A program made the translations under genes and the position numbers. A stretch of 64,000 bases of DNA. Origin: Paenibacillus montaniterrae. GTDB taxonomy: Bacteria; Bacillota; Bacilli; Paenibacillales; Paenibacillaceae. Every line of letters starts with the position of its first letter. The first letter of the stretch is position 1. The notes below the pieces were generated by a model. That model saw only the letters and a list, made by a program, of their open reading frames with translations. It was not told the DNA's origin and ran no database searches. Below are positions 17,882-27,155 of this stretch, piece after piece. Location of the stretch: NCBI RefSeq assembly GCF_018403185.1, contig NZ_BOSE01000009.1, positions 183,570-247,569 of the forward strand, written 5' to 3'.

Positions 17882-18898
17882 ATGCATATGAGTGATTCTA
17901 CAGTAGGAGCTTTGTTTTCCAGTCCAGTCATTACCCGGCATTCTGCGAATCCGGTTTTATCTTCGAGTGATGTGCCTTATGGCCCGGCGCTGGTCTTTAA
18001 TGCTGGGGTTGCCAAGTATAAAGGTAAATATGTAATGGTTTTTCGCAATGACTACGGCGATGAACATAAAGGAGTTGTTGCTCCTCATCATACAACTAAT
18101 CTTGGACTGGCCTTTAGCGATGATGGCGTAAAGTGGGATGTGCAGCCAGCACCGTGTTGGTCCTGGCATGATGAGGAGGTTATCCGTGTATATGATCCGC
18201 GTCTGACGGTAATCGACGAACGGTGCTACCTATGTTTTGCGGTCGATACCAGGCATGGGCTGCGCGGCGGTATCGCCGTAACGGAGGATTTCAACTCCTT
18301 CGAGGTGTTAAGTCTATCGCTGCCGGACAACCGCAACATGGTATTGTTCCCGGAACGGATCGGGGGCAAGTACGTGCGGCTGGAGCGTCCAATGCCTGTA
18401 TATAGCCGGGGCGGAACGGATCGATTTGACATGTGGATCAGCGACTCGCCTGATCTGAAATATTGGGGCAACTCCAAGCTGCTGTTGGCCGTTGAGGATG
18501 TCGCCTATGCCAATGACAAAGTAGGTCCCGGCGCTCCGCCTGTCAAAACGGACAAAGGCTGGCTGACCCTGTTCCATGCCGTGGATATCGACCATAGCCG
18601 GGGCAAGAACGGTTGGGAAGACAGCTGGAAGAAACGCTATACAACCGGCATTATGCTGCTCGACCTTGCTGATCCCAGCCGTGTCATCGGCAGGGCAGAG
18701 GCACCGCTGCTTGCGCCAGAAGCTGCCTATGAAACTAGTGGGGGCTTTCGCAATGATGTGATTTTTCCAGGGGGAATGATTTTGGAAGATTCCGGTGAGG
18801 TCAAAATTTACTACGGTGCAGCCGACACCGTAGAATGCCTGGCAACTGCGCATGTCGATGATTTGCTGCGTCTTTGTCTGGACGGCATAGTCAAATAA
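17882..18898 (+). CDS. GH130-family glycoside phosphorylase (mannoside-type)
   Basis: 338 residues with the five-bladed propeller signature of GH130: FNAGVAKYKGKYVMVFRNDY, LGLAFSDDGVKWD, VYDPRLTVIDERCYLCFAVD, RNDVIFPGGMI and IYYGAADTVECLATA. GH130 enzymes phosphorolyse or hydrolyse beta-mannosides in the cytoplasm; phosphorolysis gives mannose-1-phosphate. The exact specificity within the family cannot be assigned here. AAGGAG lies 4 bases before the ATG at 17882 and 10 bases before a second ATG at 17888; either may be used. It follows the permease by 27 bp and precedes the FAD oxidoreductase, so it is in the same unit. Confidence 0.88.
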   Translation: MHMSDSTVGALFSSPVITRHSANPVLSSSDVPYGPALVFNAGVAKYKGKYVMVFRNDYGDEHKGVVAPHHTTNLGLAFSDDGVKWDVQPAPCWSWHDEEVIRVYDPRLTVIDERCYLCFAVDTRHGLRGGIAVTEDFNSFEVLSLSLPDNRNMVLFPERIGGKYVRLERPMPVYSRGGTDRFDMWISDSPDLKYWGNSKLLLAVEDVAYANDKVGPGAPPVKTDKGWLTLFHAVDIDHSRGKNGWEDSWKKRYTTGIMLLDLADPSRVIGRAEAPLLAPEAAYETSGGFRNDVIFPGGMILEDSGEVKIYYGAADTVECLATAHVDDLLRLCLDGIVK

Positions 18899-18943
18899 GC
18901 AATTATGAAAATGATCAAACCTGTACAGAATGGGGAGGTTTCT

Positions 18944-20320
18944 ATGAACGGACATATTACGCTGCCATCTGCCAGCATTCCGGTTGCTCACGAGGTAGAT
19001 GTGCTGGTCATCGGCGGAGGCGCTTCCGGAATCGCCGCGGCGATTGCTGCTGCGAGAGCGGGGGCACAAACGATGCTGGTGGAGCAAAGAGGGTTTCTTG
19101 GCGGCATGGGCACGGTTGCGCTCGTCCCGGCTTTCTGTCCCTTTACAGATAAACAGAAGCCGATTATTCGTGGTCTCGGTCTTCAATTGATGGAACGAAT
19201 GAAGCAGGCATGTGGTCCTAAGTACCTTGAGCAATATCAAGAAATACTGGATTGGGTGCCGATTGATCCCGAGGTGTTGAAGCGGGTTTATGATGATGCC
19301 ATTCTGGAAAGCGGCGTAATGCCGCTGTATCACACCTTTGTTTATGATATTGTACTGTCCAAGGATCGCAGGACGGTCCAAGGTGTTGTTGTCGTTAATA
19401 AAACGGGACGTTCCTTCATTTCCTGCCGATATATTATTGATTGTTCAGGAGATGGCGATATTGCTGCTCTTGCGGGAGTTCCTTTTCAGAAGGGAGGGGA
19501 AGCAGGTGAACTTCAACCTGGCAGCATGTGCTATTTGCTTGCAAATGTGAACCGTTCGAAGTTCAAACGGTTTCTCGAGGAAAGTGGAGATACGGGCCAA
19601 TTGCATAAGACGGTGGAGCAAGCGATCGAGGAGGGTGCATTGCCAGAGGGCCGCAAGTCGATCTCCGGTCTTGCCTGGATCAGTGACTATCTGGTAGGCG
19701 TCAACTTTGGCCATGTATTCGATATTGACGGTACCCTTGCTGAGGATTTGACGCGGGGGGCGATTGAAGGACGACGCACGGCGGAGCGCCAGCTGCAATT
19801 TTTCCGCCGCTATGTGCCGGGCTTTGAGCACGCCCATATGGTGGCGAGCGGGGAGCAGCTCGGCATCCGGGAGACACGGCGGATCGAAGGGGACTACATC
19901 CTGACGGTCGATGATTTCCTTGCTGCGCGTTCCTTCCCGGATGATATTGCCCGCAACGCATACTACATCGATATTCATCTCGCCAACAGCAAAAGCGAAA
20001 TGACCTTCAACCACTTGCCGCCTGGAGTTTCACACGGTGTGCCGTATCGGATCATGCTGCCGCTAGGCATCGACAACCTTTGGGTTGCCGGACGCTGTGT
20101 GTCTTCAGATCGAGCGGTGCAAGGCTCCTTGCGGGTAATGCCGAACTGCTTCTCCATGGGCCAAGCCGCAGGAACGGCGGCTGCGTTAGCGCTGCGGGAC
20201 GGCACTGACTCGCGCGGCATTTCGGTAGCTGAGCTTCAGCAGAGGCTGCTGGAACAGGATGTATGGCTAGGAGAGGATTTTAGAGCGGCTGCGGAGCAGA
20301 AGGAAGGGAACACGCTGTGA
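18944..20320 (+). CDS. FAD-dependent oxidoreductase (FAD_oxidored family)
   Basis: About 458 residues. The ATG at 18944 has TGGGGAGG a few bases upstream and is preferred to the ATG at 18905. An N-terminal dinucleotide fold is clear (DVLVIGGGASGIAAAIAAAR and LVEQRGFLGGMGT), and the C-terminal FAD contact region ends NLWVAGRCVSSDRAVQGSLR. This family occurs in bacterial polysaccharide-use loci and its substrate is mostly unknown; oxidation of a sugar or sugar-derived acid is an inference. Its stop overlaps the start of the esterase gene by 4 bp. Confidence 0.85.
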   Translation: MNGHITLPSASIPVAHEVDVLVIGGGASGIAAAIAAARAGAQTMLVEQRGFLGGMGTVALVPAFCPFTDKQKPIIRGLGLQLMERMKQACGPKYLEQYQEILDWVPIDPEVLKRVYDDAILESGVMPLYHTFVYDIVLSKDRRTVQGVVVVNKTGRSFISCRYIIDCSGDGDIAALAGVPFQKGGEAGELQPGSMCYLLANVNRSKFKRFLEESGDTGQLHKTVEQAIEEGALPEGRKSISGLAWISDYLVGVNFGHVFDIDGTLAEDLTRGAIEGRRTAERQLQFFRRYVPGFEHAHMVASGEQLGIRETRRIEGDYILTVDDFLAARSFPDDIARNAYYIDIHLANSKSEMTFNHLPPGVSHGVPYRIMLPLGIDNLWVAGRCVSSDRAVQGSLRVMPNCFSMGQAAGTAAALALRDGTDSRGISVAELQQRLLEQDVWLGEDFRAAAEQKEGNTL

Positions 20321-21321
20321 AACAGCTTCCTTTAACGGATAAGTGGTTTCACGGCGCCGTATCGCTACAACATCAGACGGATGGAATCAAGCCATGGCGT
20401 ATTCCTTACATGGACTACGCACTGTATCCGCCTGATGGAATTGGGGGCAAAGCCGAGATTTGCGCCGGTGTGCGCCTGCGGCTGCGCACGGACTCCACAG
20501 AGGTTGCAGTATCCTTCGCGCCTTTGGCGGCTGCCGCCTCTCTCGATTGTGTAACAGACAGAGAATTGTGCCAGACAATCAGTTTGCCTGCAGGAGCGAC
20601 AACAGCCTTGTTTAGCGGACTTGAGCGTGGCATCAAGGATCTGGAAATTTGGCTCCCGCAAAATATAGGAATGACCGTCACCGGGCTGCAGATTAGCTCG
20701 CAAGCTGTCGGGGTTCCGCTGCCGGACACCCGGCCTCGCTGGATTACTTACGGCAGCTCTATTACCCAGTGCGTCGCGGCCTCCAGCCCCTCGCGCGCTT
20801 GGCCTGCTATTGCTGCCGCGGACTGCGGCTTCAACCTGACCAATCTCGGCTTCTCCGGCAATTGTCACATGGAGCCGATGATCGGGCGGTTAATTCGCGA
20901 CTTGCCGGCTGATTTTATCTCTATATGTGTGGGCGTGAACATCTATGGCGCAAGCACCTTAAGCCCGCGCATGTTCAAGCCGCTGCTGATTGGGCTGTTG
21001 CAGACGATACGCGACAAACATAAAGAGACTCCGCTGCTGGTCATTTCTCCGATTTATGGCACTGTCCGTGAAACGGAGCTCAATTCGCTCGGCTTTACCT
21101 TGCCTATGATGCGTGAAGCTATTGAGGATGTCGTGGAATTGCTCAAGGAGCGCGGGGATCGTCAGCTGTATTATCAGGATGGTCTGAACTGGCTTGGGCC
21201 GGAGGATGCAGCGTTTTTGACCGACGGTTTGCACCCTGGAGCCGAGGGATATGAACTGCTAGGCCGCCGTTTCTGCGATCTGCATAAGTTTGTGTTTCAA
21301 ACGGTACAAAAGCTGTCTTGA
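20317..21321 (+). CDS. SGNH/GDSL hydrolase with N-terminal beta domain (carbohydrate-esterase-like)
   Basis: 334 residues without a signal peptide. The N-terminal ~140 residues look beta-rich; the C-terminal part is an SGNH hydrolase with block I ITYGSSIT (catalytic Ser), block II GFSGN, block III GVN and the terminal DGLHP (Asp/His). The order jelly-roll plus SGNH resembles CE2-type deacetylases. The GTG start overlaps the oxidoreductase stop by 4 bp, with GGAAGGG upstream. Removing acyl groups from an imported oligosaccharide before phosphorolysis is a plausible role, inferred from the neighbours. Confidence 0.85.
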   Translation: MKQLPLTDKWFHGAVSLQHQTDGIKPWRIPYMDYALYPPDGIGGKAEICAGVRLRLRTDSTEVAVSFAPLAAAASLDCVTDRELCQTISLPAGATTALFSGLERGIKDLEIWLPQNIGMTVTGLQISSQAVGVPLPDTRPRWITYGSSITQCVAASSPSRAWPAIAAADCGFNLTNLGFSGNCHMEPMIGRLIRDLPADFISICVGVNIYGASTLSPRMFKPLLIGLLQTIRDKHKETPLLVISPIYGTVRETELNSLGFTLPMMREAIEDVVELLKERGDRQLYYQDGLNWLGPEDAAFLTDGLHPGAEGYELLGRRFCDLHKFVFQTVQKLS

Positions 21322-21374
21322 ATATAACTTATTCTCGGCAAGCTCGATAGCTGGTACTGCAATTATTTCATCAG

Positions 21375-21404
21375 CAAGGAGCCGGGTGATCACTCGGCTC
21401 CTTG
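21375..21404 (+). terminator. Perfect 10-bp hairpin after the esterase gene
   Basis: CAAGGAGCCG (21375-21384) pairs perfectly with CGGCTCCTTG (21395-21404). No T run follows directly, so efficient termination is uncertain. Confidence 0.5.
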
Positions 21405-21598
21405 CACTTACAACACTTGGCTGGGTTTTTAAGATTGATCGCAAGATCGGTCTAATGAACTATCGATTTTAATCTGGAGACATGTTAAATTTGGATTGTA
21501 ATATAATGTAATTTATTTGAAATTCCTGTTTATTCATCGGTATCAGCGCTGCGAAATGAGGAGGTGATCTGAATGACGCAAAAGCTTTAATTCCTCAA

Positions 21599-22447
21599 GT
21601 GGATGAAGTGTCCCTGGAGAGTAGTAACATTATTTTTGATGTGTACTGGAGGAGAATTATGGCTTACATGCTGGAGCATAAAGAGGAGTTTAATCGTCTG
21701 GAGAAGCAATCCAATTCACCCGGATACGACTATCGACAGGAGTTGCAGGACATTGTAGTGCAAGACGGTGCCTGCATCTTGGATGCAGGGTGTGGAACGG
21801 GGATCGTCAGCCGCTACCTGGCGGAAAGGTTTCCTTCTACTCGGGTGGTTGCCTGCGACTTTACTCTATCCCTTCTCGAGCAAGCCCGGGAGGCCGCTAA
21901 AGACATTCCAAATCTTATCTTCGAAGAGCAGGATTTAACACAGCTGACTTTCACAAGCGAACAATTCGATCTCATCATTTCTCGCTTTGTTATTCATCAT
22001 CAAAACACGGAAAACAGAAGCAAGCTTATTGCAGAGCTGGTGCGCGTATTAAAGCCTGGCGGCACCCTCGTCATAATCGATATCGATGGTGCCACTATGA
22101 ACTTGTATCCTCAAACTCCCGCAGTAGCAGAGGGATTGAGAAAATGGGCGGCATATCCTGAGCATGATTGCTTTGTAGGACGAAAGCTTCCTTCCTTGTT
22201 GCTAGAGGCTGGTCTAATGTCCGTTTCCTGGAGGATAGAAACGGTTGCGTGGTCAGGTACAGACAACCAGGAGCAATGGGAGATGATGCGCATGATATTG
22301 CAAAATGCATCGGCTGTTCATGAAAAAGTGCTTGGAGGTAAAGAAAAGCAGGAGAGGTTTGCGATAGAGTACCTGGAATGCATGAAGCTGCCACAGTCAG
22401 TCTACTTTTTCAACAAATTTATTGTTAGCGCCATAAAACCGGAGTAA
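21599..22447 (+). CDS. Class I SAM-dependent methyltransferase
   Basis: About 282 residues with SAM motif I (ILDAGCGTGIVSRYL), the acidic loop after strand 2 (VVACD) and LVRVLKPGGTLVIIDID. The start is unsettled. The only strong ribosome binding site (GAGGAGG, 21558-21564) is ideally placed for an ATG at 21573, which reads five codons and stops at 21588. The methyltransferase frame is open from 21560 and would read NDAKALIPQV before the GTG at 21599. A one-base deletion after the ATG, a CTG start at 21569, or the GTG at 21599 are all possible. First gene of the P450/dehydrogenase operon; 26 bp separate its stop from the TTG start of the next gene. Confidence 0.85.
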   Translation: MDEVSLESSNIIFDVYWRRIMAYMLEHKEEFNRLEKQSNSPGYDYRQELQDIVVQDGACILDAGCGTGIVSRYLAERFPSTRVVACDFTLSLLEQAREAAKDIPNLIFEEQDLTQLTFTSEQFDLIISRFVIHHQNTENRSKLIAELVRVLKPGGTLVIIDIDGATMNLYPQTPAVAEGLRKWAAYPEHDCFVGRKLPSLLLEAGLMSVSWRIETVAWSGTDNQEQWEMMRMILQNASAVHEKVLGGKEKQERFAIEYLECMKLPQSVYFFNKFIVSAIKPE

Positions 22448-22473
22448 AACTAGTGCGTAGGGAGGTTTTTCAT

Positions 22474-23709
22474 TTGGTTCAGCAAAGCTATGTATTTGAT
22501 CCGTTGTCGTCACAATTCCAACAAGACCGGTATACTGTTTTCAGAGAGGTGCACACTCATTGCCCGATCTATAAAGAGCCTCAGGTCGATAGTAGTGGAC
22601 GAGCCTTTACTTCCTGGCACTTTACGACTTACGAGGACGTCCAGTTTGTCAATCGGGACAAGCGGTTTGTCATGCAGCTGAAAAATGCGCTTCCGGCCGC
22701 TCAACTCCCCCCAGTCCCTGAAGAAATACGGGTTCTTGATCATCTTATGCAAAATATAGTCGTCTTCCAAGATCCGCCTGACCATACCCGCACTCGTTTA
22801 CTGCTCAGCAAAGCCTTTACCCCACGTCTTGCTGAGCAATTAGAGCCAACCATCCGCGATATTACACACTATCTTCTCCAAGAATTTGAACCAGGTACGA
22901 CGTTTGACCTAGTACGCGATTACGCCACCCAGCTGCCCATTTTCGTGATGGCTGAGTTAATGGGTGTTTCGGTAGAGGACCGTGATTTGATGAAGAAGTG
23001 GTCGACTGAATTGACACGAGCTTCGGATCACAAGCCAACGAAGGAGATGCTGGCAACTGCCAACCAAGCGATGATTGAGTTTCGTGATTATTTCCGTGAC
23101 CTCGTTCATGATCGATCCCGTAATGAGCGAGACGATCTGATGAGCGGATTGATTCGAGCCACCTACGAGGAAGGGCGCATGTCCGAGGATGAACTTCTGG
23201 GCAATAGCGTTAATCTCGTTATTGCAGGTCACGAATCCACGGCCAGCATGATAGCCAGCTCTGTTTATCTCATGATTCAGCATCAAAGTCAGCAGGAGTT
23301 GCTCCGCGCACAGCCGGAATGGATGGGATCAGCTATTGAAGAGGTGCTGCGTTTTGAGACACCTATACAACTGAGACATCGAAAGGTAGCAGAAGACATG
23401 GAGTACAAGGGACATTTTTTAAAGCAGGGAGATTCCGTGACCGGATGGTTTGCGGCTGCAAACCGGGACCCTAACGTCTTTGCTAATCCCGATCAATTTG
23501 ACATCACCCGCAAAAAAAATCCACATCTGGCATTCGGTTATGCTACTCATTTTTGTTTGGGTGCGCCATTGGCACGGAAAGAGGGGGCAATTGCTTTGCA
23601 AACCCTCTTTGATAAGTATGCTCATCTGGGTCTGGTAGATGAGCGAGTAGAATGGGCGCCGTTCCCGTCAAGGCGGGTATTGAAAGAGCTCAACATCCGC
23701 GTGTCGTGA
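22474..23709 (+). CDS. Cytochrome P450 (first of a tandem pair)
   Basis: About 411 residues, a soluble bacterial class I P450. The GTG at 22453 lies upstream of the AGGGAGG site (22459-22465), so the TTG at 22474, 8 bases after it, is chosen. I-helix AGHEST, K-helix ExxR in EEVLRFE, and heme-binding FGYATHFCLGAPLARKEG with Cys361 as the iron ligand. The residue usually Gly at the fourth position of FGxGxHxCxG is Ala here. No ferredoxin or reductase gene is nearby. The second P450, starting 57 bp downstream, is a close paralogue: most positions agree by eye, which points to a recent duplication. Confidence 0.93.
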   Translation: MVQQSYVFDPLSSQFQQDRYTVFREVHTHCPIYKEPQVDSSGRAFTSWHFTTYEDVQFVNRDKRFVMQLKNALPAAQLPPVPEEIRVLDHLMQNIVVFQDPPDHTRTRLLLSKAFTPRLAEQLEPTIRDITHYLLQEFEPGTTFDLVRDYATQLPIFVMAELMGVSVEDRDLMKKWSTELTRASDHKPTKEMLATANQAMIEFRDYFRDLVHDRSRNERDDLMSGLIRATYEEGRMSEDELLGNSVNLVIAGHESTASMIASSVYLMIQHQSQQELLRAQPEWMGSAIEEVLRFETPIQLRHRKVAEDMEYKGHFLKQGDSVTGWFAAANRDPNVFANPDQFDITRKKNPHLAFGYATHFCLGAPLARKEGAIALQTLFDKYAHLGLVDERVEWAPFPSRRVLKELNIRVS

Positions 23710-23765
23710 GTAGGCATTTGGCAACGTTTTGGTCGAAATGAAAAATATGCGTGGGAGGGACTCAT

Positions 23766-25001
23766 TTGGCTCAGCAAACCTATGAATTCAATCCGTTGTC
23801 GTTAGAATTCCAACAAGACAGATACGCCGTTTTCAAAAAAGTACACACTTATTGTCCGATTTATAAAGAACCGCAAACTGATCGAAATGGACGTGTCTTT
23901 ACTTTATGGCATTTTACCACTTATGAGGACGTCCAGTTTGCATTTCGGGACAAGCGGTTCGTCATTCAGTTAAAAAATGCACTTCCGGCGGATCAACTTC
24001 CCCCAACTCCCCCAGAAATCCGAGTTCTGGAAGATCATCTAAAACAATTGCTCGTTTTACAGGATCGACCTGATCATACCCGCCTTCGTTCGCTAATCAA
24101 CAAAGCCTTTACTCCACGTCTTGCTGAACAGCTGGAGCCGCGAATTCAAGACATTTCACGCTATCTTCTCCAAGAATTTGAACCAGGATCAACTATTGAT
24201 CTAGTACGCGATTATGCCAACCAGCTACCTATTTTTGTAATCACAGAATTGATGGGTGTTCCCGTGGAAGACCGTTATTTGATCAAAAAGTGGTCGACGC
24301 AAGTTATCCGTTCAACGGACCACAAGCCAACGAAGGAAATGCTTATGAATGCCAATCAAGCCATGATTGAGTTTCAACATTATTTTCGTGAGCTTGTACA
24401 TGACCGTTCTCGCAATCTTCGAGATGATTTGATAAGCAAATTGGTCCGCGCAACCTACGAAGAGGGGCATATGTCTGAGGATGAGCTGCTGGCTAATTGT
24501 ATTGGCCTTGTTCTCGGCGGCCACGAAACTACGGCCAGCATGATAGCCAGCTCCATTTATCTGATGATCCGGTATCAGGAGCAACAAAATTTGCTGCGAG
24601 CACAACCGGAATGGATGGAGTCCGCTATAGAAGAAGTACTGCGTTTTGAGACGCCTCTTCAACTAAGACACCGCAAGGTCGGAGAAGACATGGAATATAA
24701 AGGTCATGCTTTGAAGCGGGGAGATTCAGTGACCGGGTGGATTGCGGCTGCGAACCGGGACCCTGACGTATTCGTTAATCCCGACCAATTTGACATCACT
24801 CGCAAAAAAAATCCGCATTTGGCGTTCGGATATGCTGCCCATTTTTGTTTAGGCGCGCCGCTAGCACGGAAAGAGGGAGCGATTGCTTTACAGACCCTTT
24901 TTGACAAGTATGCTCATCTGAAGCTGGTGAACGAGCAAGTGGAATGGATGCCGTTCCCGTCAACCCGGACCTTGAAAAGTCTTAACGTTCTCGTCTACTA
25001 A
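23766..25001 (+). CDS. Cytochrome P450 (second of a tandem pair)
   Basis: About 411 residues, paralogous along its whole length to the preceding P450 and with the same TTG start arrangement (GGGAGG 7 bases before 23766). I-helix GGHETT, ExxR in EEVLRFE and heme loop FGYAAHFCLGAPLARKEG, with the same Gly-to-Ala change before the Cys loop. Differences concentrate in likely substrate-contact regions such as the B-C and F-G segments, so the two may act on successive intermediates. It is followed 44 bp later by the E1-alpha gene. Confidence 0.93.
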   Translation: MAQQTYEFNPLSLEFQQDRYAVFKKVHTYCPIYKEPQTDRNGRVFTLWHFTTYEDVQFAFRDKRFVIQLKNALPADQLPPTPPEIRVLEDHLKQLLVLQDRPDHTRLRSLINKAFTPRLAEQLEPRIQDISRYLLQEFEPGSTIDLVRDYANQLPIFVITELMGVPVEDRYLIKKWSTQVIRSTDHKPTKEMLMNANQAMIEFQHYFRELVHDRSRNLRDDLISKLVRATYEEGHMSEDELLANCIGLVLGGHETTASMIASSIYLMIRYQEQQNLLRAQPEWMESAIEEVLRFETPLQLRHRKVGEDMEYKGHALKRGDSVTGWIAAANRDPDVFVNPDQFDITRKKNPHLAFGYAAHFCLGAPLARKEGAIALQTLFDKYAHLKLVNEQVEWMPFPSTRTLKSLNVLVY

Positions 25002-25045
25002 GGCAAGCATTGGTCAGACGTTTGTAGTCTAGAATGGAGGGATTC

Positions 25046-26101
25046 ATGATGATGGGGGATAATTTGGACCTTAAGACGGAAATCAAACATCGGCTGCTGG
25101 GTTTATCGGATCAACAGGTTTTAGACATATATCGAGCGATGGTTCTGGCGCGTAAAGTCGATGAACGGATGTGGCTGCTCAACCGAGCCGGGAAGATTCC
25201 GTTTCTGGTCTCCTGTCAAGGCCATGAAGCCGCACAGGTAGGAGCTGCCTATGCGCTGAATCAGTCGAACGATTTTCTATGTCCATATTATCGGGACATG
25301 GGGATGGCGATTGTGTTTGGGATGACGGCCAAGGAATTGATGCTGGCTGCTTTCGCTAAAGCTGAGGATCCGAACAGCGGTGGACGTCAAATGCCGTGCC
25401 ATTACGGAAGCAAACAAAATCGTATTTTGTCAACATCCAGCGTTGTTGCAAGCCAAGTGCCGCATGCGGTTGGGATTGCTTTGTCCGGCAGCATAATGGG
25501 AGAGGCATTCGTTGTGTTGACCTCCTTCGGTGATGGTGCAAGCAGCCAAGGCGAGTTTCACGAGGCAGCCAATTTTGCCGGGATACACAGGCTTCCGGTT
25601 ATTTTCTTGTGCGAAAACAATAAGTATGCGATTTCGGTTCCTTATAACAAGCAGGTTGCCAGTGAGAGCATCGCGGCTCGGGCGAGCGGGTATGGCTTTC
25701 CCGGCGTTGTTGTCGACGGCAACAACCCGCTCGACGTTTACGAGGCTGTGAAAGAGGCAGCAGACCGGGCTCGAAGAGGAGGGGGCCCTACATTGATCGA
25801 GGCTGTCGTCGACCGCCCGGTTCCTCATTCGAGCGACGACGATGACCGGACATATCGCACTAGCGAGGAAATAGAGGAAGCGAAAAAGAACGATCCCATC
25901 CTCTCGTTCAGCCGCTATTTGAAGGAAGCCGGACTTCTCGATGAACGAACGGAGCTGGATATGCATGAGCGAATCGAGCATGAAGTCGACGAAGCAACGG
26001 AATACGCGGAGCGTGCCGAGGATGCAGCACCGGAGGATGCTCTGAAGCATGTTTATGCCCTGGCAGGAGGTGAGTCTGGTGACCGTCATCTCATTTATTG
26101 A
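25046..26101 (+). CDS. 2-oxoacid dehydrogenase E1 component, alpha subunit
   Basis: About 351 residues. The thiamine diphosphate motif is intact (GDGASSQGEFHEAANFAG...CENNKYAIS), and the N-terminal and C-terminal regions match the branched-chain/acetoin/pyruvate E1-alpha family. GGAGG (25036-25040) supports a start at 25046 or 25049. E1 decarboxylates a 2-oxoacid and loads the acyl group on the lipoyl arm of E2. It overlaps the E1-beta gene by 23 bp. Whether the substrate is a branched-chain 2-oxoacid, pyruvate or acetoin cannot be decided from the sequence; the genetic context is biosynthetic, not the usual bkd or pdh operon. Confidence 0.92.
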   Translation: MMMGDNLDLKTEIKHRLLGLSDQQVLDIYRAMVLARKVDERMWLLNRAGKIPFLVSCQGHEAAQVGAAYALNQSNDFLCPYYRDMGMAIVFGMTAKELMLAAFAKAEDPNSGGRQMPCHYGSKQNRILSTSSVVASQVPHAVGIALSGSIMGEAFVVLTSFGDGASSQGEFHEAANFAGIHRLPVIFLCENNKYAISVPYNKQVASESIAARASGYGFPGVVVDGNNPLDVYEAVKEAADRARRGGGPTLIEAVVDRPVPHSSDDDDRTYRTSEEIEEAKKNDPILSFSRYLKEAGLLDERTELDMHERIEHEVDEATEYAERAEDAAPEDALKHVYALAGGESGDRHLIY

Positions 26102-27062
26102 GGCTGTTTCGCAGGCTTTGCGAGAGGAAATGCAGCGTGATCGGCGAGTATTTGTCCTTGGGGAAGACGTCGGAGTGCGCGGCGGTGTATTTCGGGCAAC
26201 CAAGGGCATGCTTGAGGAATTTGGCGAGAAGCGAGTCATAGATACGCCGCTGTCGGAGGCAGCCATTGCAGGCATAGCCGTAGGTGCATCTGCTTTTGGA
26301 TTGAGACCAGTGGCCGAAATCCAATTCGCTGATTATATGATGACTGCCGTCAATCAGATCGTGAATGAAGCAGCTAAAATGAGATACCGCTCAAACGGGG
26401 ATTGGCACTGTCCGATGGTTATTCGAGCGCCTTTCGGCGGAGGTGTCCATGGTTCGCTTTATCACTCGCAGAGCGTCGAAGCGATGTTCTGCAATATACC
26501 CGGTCTGAAGGTGGTTGTCCCATCTACCCCTTACGATGCCAAAGGGCTGCTAAAAGCGGCGATTCGGGACGAGGACCCTGTTCTATTTTTTGAACATAAG
26601 CGATGCTACCGATTAATCAAGGGAGAAGTACCGGATTCGGATTACATTGTTCCGATCGGGAAGTCATCTATTCGAAGGGAAGGAAAGCATATTACGGTTA
26701 TCTCGTATGGGCTTTCCCTGCACTTTGTGCTGGAAGCGGCGACTCGGCTCGAAGAGGACGGGTATTCCGCACACATCGTAGACTTGCGTACGCTTTATCC
26801 GTTGGATAAGGAAACGATCGTTACGGCTGCTCGAAAAACTGGAAAAGTGCTGATCGTTCACGAGGACAACAAAGAAGGCGGCGTCGGAGGCGAAGTGGCT
26901 GCCGTCATTGCGGAGGAATGCTTTTACGAGCTGGACGCTCCCATCAGACGCCTGTGCGGCCCGGATGTTCCGGCGATGCCGTACAACCCGGTCATGGAGC
27001 AATTTTTTATGCTGAATCCGGACAAAGTGTATCAGGCGATGCTTGACCTGGCCGAGCTTTAG
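26079..27062 (+). CDS. 2-oxoacid dehydrogenase E1 component, beta subunit
   Basis: About 327 residues of the transketolase-like beta family: VFVLGEDVGVRGGVFRATKG, DTPLSEAAIAGIAVGAS, QSVEAMFCNIPGLKVVVPSTP and the C-terminal RLCGPDVPAMPY. The GTG at 26079 has AGGAGG (26065-26070) eight bases upstream and replaces the upstream in-frame ATG at 26049, which is inside the E1-alpha gene. Forms the alpha2beta2 E1 with the preceding gene product. No E3 (lipoamide dehydrogenase) gene is in this operon, so a housekeeping E3 must be shared. Confidence 0.93.
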   Translation: MTVISFIEAVSQALREEMQRDRRVFVLGEDVGVRGGVFRATKGMLEEFGEKRVIDTPLSEAAIAGIAVGASAFGLRPVAEIQFADYMMTAVNQIVNEAAKMRYRSNGDWHCPMVIRAPFGGGVHGSLYHSQSVEAMFCNIPGLKVVVPSTPYDAKGLLKAAIRDEDPVLFFEHKRCYRLIKGEVPDSDYIVPIGKSSIRREGKHITVISYGLSLHFVLEAATRLEEDGYSAHIVDLRTLYPLDKETIVTAARKTGKVLIVHEDNKEGGVGGEVAAVIAEECFYELDAPIRRLCGPDVPAMPYNPVMEQFFMLNPDKVYQAMLDLAEL

Positions 27063-27155
27063 GGCGATGGAGCGAAGCGAAATTGGATGGCTGCCTGGAT
27101 TAAAGCGTTCATGCTTGAACAGATTCTACTAAGTCATTGTTAGGGGGAAGATGCC

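Noticed and set aside
18314..19381. A 355-codon reverse-strand open frame across the GH130 and FAD oxidoreductase genes
   Set aside because: It is antisense to two well-supported genes, has a composition unlike a real protein and no binding site; it is an artefact of codon bias.
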